31,874 bases of DNA from Flavobacterium psychrophilum (GTDB taxonomy: Bacteria > Bacteroidota > Bacteroidia > Flavobacteriales > Flavobacteriaceae): assembly GCA_945878515.1 (NCBI GenBank), contig CAMCTL010000020.1, positions 1-31,874 on the forward strand, written 5' to 3'. Both the position numbers and the translations under genes were made by a program. Shown here piece after piece: positions 6,759 to 13,385 of this stretch. How positions within the stretch are numbered: position 1 is the stretch's first letter; each line of letters opens with the position of its first letter. Below the pieces are notes generated by a model that saw only the letters and a list, made by a program, of their open reading frames with translations, searched no databases and was not told where the DNA came from.

Positions 6759-7745
6759 ATGAACACCAGCGAAATAATAATCTATCAAACCCAAGAAGGC
6801 AAAGTAAAACTGAACGTTACCTACAAAGACGATAGTTTTTGGCTTTCACAAAAACTTATTGCACAACTATTTGGAGTTGAAGTACCCGCAATTAGTAAGC
6901 ATTTGAAAAATATTTTTGAATCGGGCGAACTCGATGAAAATGCAGTTGTTTCCAAAATGGAAACAACTGCATCTGATAATAAAAGCTACCTCACTACTTT
7001 TTACAACCTCGATGCCATTATTGCGGTTGGATATAGAGTAAATTCCAAACAAGCCACTCAATTCCGCATTTGGGCAACACAAACCCTAAAAGAATTTATC
7101 ATTAAAGGTTTTGTCTTGAACGATGAAATGCTCAAAAACGGCAAACCGTTTGGCAAAGATTATTTCGACGAATTGTTGGAACGAATTAGGGAAATTCGTG
7201 CCAGCGAGCGCAGGCTGTATCAAAAGTTAGGCGATATCTTTCAACAATGCAGTGCCGATTATAGTAAAGATTCCGAAGCGGCAAAACTGTTTTATAAAAT
7301 GATACAAAACAAGTTGCATTTTGCCATTACGGGACAGACTGCCGCCGAGATAGTCTATACTAGAGTAGATAAAGAAAAAGATTTTATGGGACTCACCACT
7401 TGGAAACACGCACCTGATGGGAAAATTTTGAAAAGTGATGTTACGATAGCCAAAAATTATTTGCAGGAAGATGAAATTGGCGATTTGAATTTATTGGTGA
7501 GTGCCTATTTGGATTTGGCTGAATTTCAAGCCAGACGAAACCAATTAATGAAAATGAACGACTGGCTGGAGCGCACCAACAAGTTTTTAGAAAGTAATAC
7601 TCTGGATGTTTTGCCCAATGCAGGCAGTATTTCGCACGAAAAAGCGGTTGAAAAAGCACATTCTGAATTCGAACAGTTTCGAATCGAACAGGATAAAAAA
7701 TACCTTTCTGATTTAGATATTGAAATCTCGAGATTAAAGCCATAA
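6759..7745 (+). CDS. RhuM family protein
   Basis: The 328-residue protein matches the RhuM (virulence RhuM) family. Its N-terminus reads IIIYQTQEGKVKLNVTYKDDSFWLSQKLIAQLFGV, with a DNA-binding-like segment VPAISKHLKNIFESGEL. The family signature YNLDAIIAVGYRVNSKQATQFRIWA follows, and then a long helical C-terminal half. RhuM was named from a Salmonella pathogenicity island, and homologues are scattered on mobile and accessory DNA; the biochemical role is unsettled (family knowledge). The N-terminus resembles a phage-type antirepressor or HTH domain. It starts 70 nt after a strong terminator, so it is probably its own transcription unit. The coding sequence contains a striking 13-bp perfect inverted repeat at 6941-6971. 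Confidence 0.88.
   Translation: MNTSEIIIYQTQEGKVKLNVTYKDDSFWLSQKLIAQLFGVEVPAISKHLKNIFESGELDENAVVSKMETTASDNKSYLTTFYNLDAIIAVGYRVNSKQATQFRIWATQTLKEFIIKGFVLNDEMLKNGKPFGKDYFDELLERIREIRASERRLYQKLGDIFQQCSADYSKDSEAAKLFYKMIQNKLHFAITGQTAAEIVYTRVDKEKDFMGLTTWKHAPDGKILKSDVTIAKNYLQEDEIGDLNLLVSAYLDLAEFQARRNQLMKMNDWLERTNKFLESNTLDVLPNAGSISHEKAVEKAHSEFEQFRIEQDKKYLSDLDIEISRLKP
6941..6971. repeat. 13-bp perfect inverted repeat inside the RhuM gene
   Basis: TGCAGTTGTTTCC (6941-6953) and GGAAACAACTGCA (6959-6971) are separated by only 5 nt. In RNA this would be a strong hairpin within codons about 61-71, where the protein reads NAVVSKMETTA. Confidence 0.85.
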
Positions 7746-7838
7746 AAGAGAACTGCCATCGGTTTTTATACCAACAAAAATCAACATTAACTCCCTAAAC
7801 GCAAATTACGCAGTAGAACGAATTGCTTTCTGCCTAGT

Positions 7839-7884
7839 ACCTTTGTCAGAGTTTTTATAGCGTATTTATAACTGTGACAAAGGT
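7839..7884. repeat. Inverted repeat upstream of the metallophosphoesterase
   Basis: ACCTTTGTCA (7839-7848) and TGACAAAGGT (7875-7884) form a perfect 10-bp pair. After one mismatch, AGTT (7850-7853) and AACT (7870-7873) add four more base pairs. It lies 24 nt before the ATG at 7909 and could be an operator, leader hairpin or dispersed repeat. Confidence 0.7.
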
Positions 7885-7908
7885 TTAAAAATCTAAAAGT
7901 CATCATTT

Positions 7909-8676
7909 ATGTTTCCAAAAAAAATACAATATCTATCCGACCTTCATTTGGAATTCCCAAAAAACAAAGCATTTATAGATGACAATCCGATTGTACCAAA
8001 AGCCAATATTTTAATTTTGGCGGGCGATATTGTGCCTTTTGCAATACTAAACAGACACCAAGATTTCTTCAGTTATTGTTCGGATAATTTTGAAATGACC
8101 TACTGGATACCTGGAAACCACGAATACTATTATGATGACATTGCCAATAAATCGGGTAGTTTTAATGAGCAAATTAGATCTAATGTTGTTTTACTAAACA
8201 ATTCCACCGTTCAAATCCAAGAAACAAAACTCATATTTTCTACATTATGGTCTAAAATTGCTCCAGCCAATAAATTTTATGTACAGGAAAATTTAAGCGA
8301 TTTTCACGTTATTCTATACAAAGGCAAAACACTAACGACAGAAACATACAACCAACTTCACGCAGAAAGTCTTCACTTTGTTCAACAGGAATTAAAAACT
8401 CAAAATCAAGGAAAAACGGTAGTAATTACCCATCACGTTCCTACTTATATGCACTATCCAGCCATTTATAAAGGAAGCAAGCTCAACGAATGTTTTGCAG
8501 TCGAACTTTTTGATACTATTGCAGCTTCTAGTGTTGATTATTGGATTTACGGACACAGTCACTTTAATACCAAAGATTTTACGATTGGAAATACAAAAAT
8601 GTTGACCAATCAATTGGGTTATGTACATCAAAATGAACATTTAATTTTTGATCCTGATGCAACGATAATTTTTTGA
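7909..8676 (+). CDS. Calcineurin-like metallophosphoesterase
   Basis: The 255-residue protein has the full metallophosphoesterase metal-binding set: D11-L-H13, G39-D40, G69-N70-H71-E, H175-H176 and G215-H216-S-H218. These ligands bind two metal ions and hydrolyse phosphoester bonds. No signal peptide is present, so it is cytoplasmic. Homologues of this size act on nucleotides, phosphodiesters or phosphoproteins, and the substrate is not evident. The ATG at 7909 is the only sensible start, since the metal-binding DLHLE follows directly. It is monocistronic between the RhuM gene and the convergent aldo/keto reductase. It may belong to the accessory region or mark the return to core chromosome. 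Confidence 0.9.
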   Translation: MFPKKIQYLSDLHLEFPKNKAFIDDNPIVPKANILILAGDIVPFAILNRHQDFFSYCSDNFEMTYWIPGNHEYYYDDIANKSGSFNEQIRSNVVLLNNSTVQIQETKLIFSTLWSKIAPANKFYVQENLSDFHVILYKGKTLTTETYNQLHAESLHFVQQELKTQNQGKTVVITHHVPTYMHYPAIYKGSKLNECFAVELFDTIAASSVDYWIYGHSHFNTKDFTIGNTKMLTNQLGYVHQNEHLIFDPDATIIF

Positions 8677-8807
8677 TAATTGCCAAACATCCCCGATGTT
8701 AGTGACTTAAATTATGCTTATTTCAATGATGTTACTATATAGATATTTAGTTAAGCGTGTTCTTTCGTTTGCTTTATTTATTCATAATCAAAATCATGTG
8801 AAACGCG

Positions 8808-9794
8808 TTACCATAACTGATGCACCTTTGGTTTTATATATTGGTCATAAATGGCATTCATTTTTGCTAACTTTTCAGGTGTTAATTTCGGCAAATCGAA
8901 CACGGAAACATTAGAGGCTACGTGACTGGTTTTTGAAGCTCCGGGAATAATACAACTGATTTCTTTAAAACTTAGAATCCATTGTAAAGCAATTGGTGCC
9001 AAATTGGTAGCTTCTGGAAATAGGTCTTTCAAGACTTCCATTGCTTTTAAACCCAAATCATAATCAATACCAGAGAAGGTTTCTCCTTTGTCGAAGGCGG
9101 CTCCGTCTCGGTTGAAATTTCTGTGATCTTGAGCCCCAAAAGTGGTTGTAGCATCGAATAATCCTGTTAATAGTCCGCTAGCAAGTGGAACTCTTGCAAT
9201 GATTCCAATATCTTTTTTCTGGGCTTCTCTGAAAAACAATTCGGCTGGTCGTTGGCGAAATAAATTAAAAATGATTTGTATTGTTGCTACGTTCGGATAT
9301 TCGATAGCTTTTAATCCTTCTTCTACTTTTTCGACACTAACACCTAAATTTTGAATTTTTCCTTGTTCTTTCAATCGATCAAACAATTCGAAAATCTCGG
9401 GACGGTAATAAACTTCAGTAGGCGGACAGTGCAACTGAATTAAATCCAAAGTTTCGAGACCAGTTCTTTTTAAACTATCTTCAACAAATTGCTGCAAAAT
9501 CTTTGGTTGATAACCTTCATTCCCGTGCGGATTGATTTGGCGTCCACATTTGGTGGCAACATAAATTCGTTCAGAACGAGAGCGCACCACCCTTCCAACT
9601 GCTGTTTCGCTCAAGCCATTTTCATAAACATCGGCAGTATCAATAAAATTCACGCCATTGTCGATAGCGGTGTTAATCAATTCATCAGCGGTTTTTTCAT
9701 TGAAGGCTGAACCCCATTTTCCGCCTACTTGCCAGGTTCCCAATGCGATTTCTGAAATGTTGAAATTGGTTTTTCCTAATTTTCTGTAATTCAT
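8808..9794 (-). CDS. Aldo/keto reductase
   Basis: The 328-residue protein is a TIM-barrel NAD(P)H-dependent oxidoreductase. The catalytic tetrad is visible: D52 and Y57 in FIDTADVYENG, K82 in VATKCG, and H122 in LIQLHCPP. Late in the chain, IIPGASK is the usual nucleotide-phosphate-binding segment. It most resembles the 12-TM-independent, soluble AKR group annotated as predicted oxidoreductase. A TTG 36 nt upstream would extend the frame, but ATG at 9794 starts with the conserved MNYRKLGKTN. It begins 7 nt after the stop of the SGNH hydrolase gene, so it is probably the last gene of the minus-strand cluster. The substrate is unknown. Confidence 0.92.
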   Translation of the reverse strand: MNYRKLGKTNFNISEIALGTWQVGGKWGSAFNEKTADELINTAIDNGVNFIDTADVYENGLSETAVGRVVRSRSERIYVATKCGRQINPHGNEGYQPKILQQFVEDSLKRTGLETLDLIQLHCPPTEVYYRPEIFELFDRLKEQGKIQNLGVSVEKVEEGLKAIEYPNVATIQIIFNLFRQRPAELFFREAQKKDIGIIARVPLASGLLTGLFDATTTFGAQDHRNFNRDGAAFDKGETFSGIDYDLGLKAMEVLKDLFPEATNLAPIALQWILSFKEISCIIPGASKTSHVASNVSVFDLPKLTPEKLAKMNAIYDQYIKPKVHQLW

Positions 9795-9801
9795 ATTTAT
9801 T

Positions 9802-10434
9802 TTATTGAATATTGTGCAATAGTGTTGCAATTGCTTCTTCTATTAATGGTGCCATGATTTCATATCCTTTTTTGTTAGGATGCAAACCGTCATAGGCTAA
9901 TTCGGCTCGCATTCCTTTTTGTTCATCTACCATTGCCGAATGATAATCTAAATAGTAGATTTGGTTCTCTTCAGCATATTTTTTTAATAAAATATTCAGT
10001 TTGATTATTTTTTCGGCGGGATAAGTTTTGGTTTTCCAATGAAAATTATTGGCAGGTAAGACCGAGCATAAAATCACTTTTATTTGGTTGGCTTTCGCCA
10101 ATTCTATCATCGAGAAAATATTGTTGGTAATCATTTCTAAAGTTGATGGACCGGTATTTCCAGCAATGTCATTAACACCAGCCAATATCACTACAATCGT
10201 AGGTTGCAATGAAATAACGTCAGCCCGAAATCGAACTAGCATTTGTGGCGAGGTTTGTCCGCTAATACCGCGATTGATATATGGTTTTCCATAAAAAAAT
10301 TCTGGACAAACTTCAGACCAAAACTCGGTAATAGAATCTCCCATAAAGACGATTCTTTTTTGTCCAGCCTGTATCTTGGGAAGTTTGGAATTTTCTTCAT
10401 GGTATTTTTTTAAATAAGGCCAATCGTTTATCAT
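9802..10434 (-). CDS. SGNH/GDSL hydrolase
   Basis: The 210-residue protein carries the four SGNH blocks: VFMGDSITE (S34), NRGISGQT (G57), LAGVNDI (N89) and DGLHPN (D182, H185). These form the serine hydrolase active site used by esterases, lipases and acetylhydrolases. From the chosen ATG (10434) there is no signal peptide, so it would be cytoplasmic. A longer frame reaches 10584 but overlaps the conserved C-terminus of cysM, and its extra residues look unlike the family. A TTG at 10491 is another possible start. It lies between cysM and the aldo/keto reductase on the same strand, 88 nt after cysM and 7 nt before the reductase. The acyl substrate is unknown. Confidence 0.88.
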   Translation of the reverse strand: MINDWPYLKKYHEENSKLPKIQAGQKRIVFMGDSITEFWSEVCPEFFYGKPYINRGISGQTSPQMLVRFRADVISLQPTIVVILAGVNDIAGNTGPSTLEMITNNIFSMIELAKANQIKVILCSVLPANNFHWKTKTYPAEKIIKLNILLKKYAEENQIYYLDYHSAMVDEQKGMRAELAYDGLHPNKKGYEIMAPLIEEAIATLLHNIQ

Positions 10435-10522
10435 TTGTTTGATCCTTTGATATTTTGTAATAACGGAAAAATCCTGAAATTGATGTTTCAAAATTTTTAT
10501 TAATTTACTATTTTTAATGAAA

Positions 10523-11410
10523 TTAATCAAACAAATCAGAAGATAAATAGCGATCGCCTCGGTCGCAAATGATGGCAACAACAACGCCAGATTCTAGTTG
10601 TTCAGCTAATTTTAGGGCAACAGTAACTGAACCACCGCTACTCATTCCAGCAAAAACGCCTTCTTCTAATGCTAATCTTTTGGTCATGGCGCGAGCCTCA
10701 TTTTCTGAAACTTCCATAATAGTATCGACTTTTGAAGCATCAAATATTTTAGGCAAATATTCCTTAGGCCATTTTCGTATGCCAGGAATTTGAGAACCAT
10801 CGCTAGGTTGAGCACCAACGATTTGAACATTGGGATTTTTTTCTTTTAAATAAGTAGATGTTCCAATTATAGTACCTGTCGTTCCCATTGCCGATACAAA
10901 ATGAGTAACAGTTCCTTCCGTATCTCTCCAAATTTCTGGGCCAGTAGTTTTGTAATGTGCTTTCCAATTGTCCTCATTGGCAAACTGATTTAGCATTACA
11001 TAACCACCTTCGGCTACTTTTTTATCAGCATAATCTCTAGAGCCAATAATTCCTTCTTTTGCAGGTGTCAAAATAACTGTTGCGCCATAAGCTCGCATGG
11101 TTTGAGTCCGTTCTTTAGTAGAATCTTCTGGGAGAATCAGTTCGATTTCGATGTTTAATAACTGAGCAATCATCGCCAGCGCAATGCCTGTGTTCCCGCT
11201 AGTCGCTTCGATGAGCTTGTCTCCTTTTTTTATATCTCCTCTTTCTAACGCAGATATTATCATATTATAAGCAGCTCGATCTTTTAAACTTCCACCTGGA
11301 TTATTGCCCTCCAATTTTAAAAACAGTTTTACGTTTTTGTTTTTATTTAAATTTCGTGCTTCGACTAGCGGTGTATTTCCAATAAGATCGAGGATGTTTT
11401 TTGAATCCAT
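10523..11410 (-). CDS. cysM: Cysteine synthase B (O-acetylserine sulfhydrylase)
   Basis: The 295-residue protein is a fold-type II PLP enzyme that makes L-cysteine from O-acetylserine and sulfide. K43 in NPGGSLKDRAA is the PLP Schiff-base lysine. EATSGNTGIALAM is the substrate-binding loop, and AMGTTGTIIG is the PLP-phosphate-binding glycine loop. The length and the ending CDRGDRYLSSDLF are typical of CysM rather than longer CysK. It follows the serine acetyltransferase gene with a 1-nt gap, so the two steps from serine to cysteine are co-transcribed. Confidence 0.95.
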   Translation of the reverse strand: MDSKNILDLIGNTPLVEARNLNKNKNVKLFLKLEGNNPGGSLKDRAAYNMIISALERGDIKKGDKLIEATSGNTGIALAMIAQLLNIEIELILPEDSTKERTQTMRAYGATVILTPAKEGIIGSRDYADKKVAEGGYVMLNQFANEDNWKAHYKTTGPEIWRDTEGTVTHFVSAMGTTGTIIGTSTYLKEKNPNVQIVGAQPSDGSQIPGIRKWPKEYLPKIFDASKVDTIMEVSENEARAMTKRLALEEGVFAGMSSGGSVTVALKLAEQLESGVVVAIICDRGDRYLSSDLFD

Positions 11411-11411
11411 A

Positions 11412-12203
11412 TTATTTTAATTCTTTTATTTTTACTTCGGTGATGGTGGTATTGGTCACAATAGATTTCGGTGGAATTGATTTGGTAATCCATGTGTTTC
11501 CGCCAATAATACTGTTTTTTCCAATAACGGTTTCGCCACCTAAAATAGTAGCATTGGCATAAATGCAAACATTTTTTTCAACAGTAGGATGCCTTTTGAT
11601 GCTTTTCAAATCTTTACTCACGCTTAAAGCGCCCAAGGTAACACCTTGATACAATTTTACATTTTTTTCAATAACAGTTGTTTCTCCAATTACGATTCCC
11701 GTGGCATGGTCTATAAAAAAAGGCGAATCTATTTCGGCTCCAGCGTGAATATCAGTTCCAGTAATGCGGTGCGCATATTCGCTCATTAATCTTGAAAAAA
11801 GCAACATATCTAACAAGTATAATTCATGACTAAGTCGGTAAATAGCAATAGCATAAAAACCAGGATAAGCTAGATATACTTCTTCAATACTGTTGGATGC
11901 TGGATCATTTTCTAAAATATAATTGGCATCAAGATTCAGTTTTTCTAAAACAGATGGTAGTTTTTCTAAAAATTGTTCCCAAATTCCTTCGCAAATTCCA
12001 GCCGGTTTTTTGCAAGCAATTTTTGCAATGTCTTTAAAAAGTATTTCGAGTTCTTCTATGCTTTGGCTTAGTGAAGCATTTGCATCAAAAAGGGTGTAAA
12101 ATAATTTTTCTGTAAAAGCCTCGGTCATTGTTTTAATGCCATAATTAATTGAGGAATGACTTTTTAATGCACCGATATTGTTTATGATTTGGTCTCTATT
12201 CAC
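11412..12203 (-). CDS. cysE: Serine O-acetyltransferase (EpsC-type)
   Basis: The 263-residue protein acetylates L-serine with acetyl-CoA, the first step of cysteine synthesis. The N-terminal helical domain is followed by a left-handed beta-helix of hexapeptide repeats from about residue 149. DIHAGAEI (D151) and IDHATGIVIGE (H166) are the catalytic segments. A roughly 12-residue insertion (SVSKDLKSIKRHP) is typical of EpsC-type enzymes. A TTG at 12227 gives a longer frame, but it lies inside a TAnnTTTG promoter box (12225-12232), so transcription should begin downstream of it. GTG at 12203 gives the start MNRDQII and is preferred. It abuts cysM. Confidence 0.92.
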   Translation of the reverse strand: MNRDQIINNIGALKSHSSINYGIKTMTEAFTEKLFYTLFDANASLSQSIEELEILFKDIAKIACKKPAGICEGIWEQFLEKLPSVLEKLNLDANYILENDPASNSIEEVYLAYPGFYAIAIYRLSHELYLLDMLLFSRLMSEYAHRITGTDIHAGAEIDSPFFIDHATGIVIGETTVIEKNVKLYQGVTLGALSVSKDLKSIKRHPTVEKNVCIYANATILGGETVIGKNSIIGGNTWITKSIPPKSIVTNTTITEVKIKELK

Positions 12204-12224
12204 GATTCTATAATTTTTTTGTCT

Positions 12225-12232
12225 CAAAGGTA
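12225..12232 (-). promoter_or_regulatory. Candidate -7 box of the cysE-cysM promoter
   Basis: On the minus strand the sequence reads TACCTTTG, an exact match to the Bacteroidota -7 consensus TAnnTTTG, placed 21 nt upstream of the GTG start. No clear -33 TTG was found. Confidence 0.6.
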
Positions 12233-12411
12233 AAAGTAAGTTGTTTTTAGAAATTGCAGTACTATTTTATAAATAAATTTTGAGGACAATTGCTTTTAAG
12301 TGGAGTTTGGCACTTATTTTTTGTTTGTTTAAAATATTTTTAAAACCATATATCAAAAAAAAACATTTCTATTCCAGTTAAAAGGCTACAAATCCTTTAA
12401 ATAAGTTTTTT

Positions 12412-12621
12412 ATGCCATCTGATGTCCATTTTATGACGTCTGATGTTCATTTTATGACATCTGATGTTAGTTTAATACGATCTGATGTTCATTTTATAGC
12501 GTCTAATGTCAGTTTTATACTATATAACGTCAATTTAATGCTGTGTAAAGTTGATTTTATACCAATTGAGCACTTTTTTATGCTATTTGATGTCCATTTT
12601 ATGCAATCCGATTATCTAATT
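12412..12621. repeat. Tandem array of ten 21-bp repeats
   Basis: The unit resembles ATGACRTCTGATGTTCATTT plus T, repeating at 12412, 12433, 12454, 12475, 12496, 12517, 12538, 12559, 12580 and 12601 with no spacers. All units are exactly 21 bp, about two turns of B-DNA. Copies at the start are most alike, copies 6-8 most diverged. Confidence 0.9.
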
Positions 12622-12678
12622 GGTGTTTTTCTTAGACTGGACAGCATTTTGTGTAAACTCGAAAATCAATCTATTTAA
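12412..12678 (+). CDS. 88-codon frame made of ten 21-bp repeats, heptapeptide M-x-S-D-V-H-F
   Basis: The frame encodes ten consecutive imperfect copies of a 7-residue unit (MPSDVHF, MTSDVHF, MTSDVSL, IRSDVHF, IASNVSF and so on), followed by an 18-residue non-repeat tail, GVFLRLDSILCKLENQSI. Units 1-5 and 9 are close to the consensus, while 6-8 and 10 have drifted. The pattern alternates polar and hydrophobic residues, as expected for a beta-strand or a two-layer repeat. No promoter box or signal peptide is obvious. Because a 21-bp unit without stops keeps any frame open, the length alone does not prove coding. It may be an expressed repeat peptide or merely a minisatellite. Confidence 0.4.
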   Translation: MPSDVHFMTSDVHFMTSDVSLIRSDVHFIASNVSFILYNVNLMLCKVDFIPIEHFFMLFDVHFMQSDYLIGVFLRLDSILCKLENQSI

Positions 12679-12730
12679 GTCTGAATCGTATATTTTAATC
12701 TACATTTTTAAATTATGGCAAACCAATAGT

Positions 12731-12738
12731 TAACTTTG
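12731..12738 (+). promoter_or_regulatory. Candidate -7 box of the Smr gene promoter
   Basis: TAACTTTG matches TAnnTTTG exactly, 71 nt upstream of the ATG at 12810. No convincing -33 TTG was seen at the usual spacing. Confidence 0.5.
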
Positions 12739-12809
12739 CCATTCAAATAAAAGCAATAATGATTTTGATTTTTATTGTTTAGCATTACCAAACAAAAAAT
12801 AGAAAAAAA

Positions 12810-13361
12810 ATGTTCAATAAAGGAGATAAAGTGTCGGTTTTAGACGAAGATGTAAATGGCGTTGTGATGGAAATTAGCGGTAAACAAATTATTATTGAAA
12901 CTACTGATGGTTTTATAATGAAGTATTTGGAAAATGAGTTGATTAAAATAAACAAATCCAGTAACGTAATGGATGCGATAAAGAGAATTAATATCACTGA
13001 AATCGCAAAAGAAAAAGAAATTCCAAAACCACGAAGTTTTGTAAAAGAACGCAAAGACAAACGCGAAATTCCTGCACCAGAATTTGATTTACACATCGAG
13101 AAATTAGTTCCAAACAAAAGAGGAATGTCAAATTATGACATACTTACTTTGCAATCCGAAACAGCAAAAAGGCATTTGGAATTTGCTATAAAAAATAGAA
13201 TACCAAAGATTGTTTTTATACACGGAGTAGGCGAGGGCGTTCTGAAATCTGAACTCGATTTTTTGTTCGGACGCTATGATAATATTGCTTTTCAGGACGG
13301 AAATTATCAAAAATACGGACAAGGAGCTACCGAAGTTTTTATAAAACAAAGCAATAAATAG
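12810..13361 (+). CDS. Smr-domain protein with N-terminal KOW-like segment
   Basis: The 183-residue protein begins with a short beta-barrel-like segment, FNKGDKVSVLDEDVNGVVMEISG, resembling the basic region before the Smr domain in MutS2 and related DUF2027 proteins. The C-terminal Smr domain spans about residues 90-180, with EFDLHIEKL, IVFIHGVGEGVLK and the closing GATEVFI. Smr domains are nucleic acid endonucleases or binders, and the H-G-x-G motif is characteristic. The D-L-H-x-E form suggests nuclease-competent chemistry, but this is not certain. There is a TAnnTTTG box 71 nt upstream. A terminator-like hairpin sits downstream at 13443-13467, inside the convergent lipoprotein gene. The protein is probably cytoplasmic and acts on DNA or RNA. 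Confidence 0.87.
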   Translation: MFNKGDKVSVLDEDVNGVVMEISGKQIIIETTDGFIMKYLENELIKINKSSNVMDAIKRINITEIAKEKEIPKPRSFVKERKDKREIPAPEFDLHIEKLVPNKRGMSNYDILTLQSETAKRHLEFAIKNRIPKIVFIHGVGEGVLKSELDFLFGRYDNIAFQDGNYQKYGQGATEVFIKQSNK

Positions 13362-13385
13362 AATATTTGCTTAGTTTCTATTACA

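Noticed and set aside
8686..8700. AACATC/GATGTT hairpin as a terminator of the metallophosphoesterase gene
   Set aside because: The stem is only 6 bp with a 3-nt loop and no T run follows.
8714..8914. 66-codon frame between the metallophosphoesterase and the aldo/keto reductase
   Set aside because: It runs antisense into the reductase gene and shows no family features.
10435..10584. Longer start for the SGNH hydrolase
   Set aside because: It would overlap the conserved C-terminus of cysM by 62 nt and adds residues unlike the family.
12412..12621. 21-bp tandem array as a CRISPR
   Set aside because: Repeats are contiguous with no spacers, and no cas genes are nearby.
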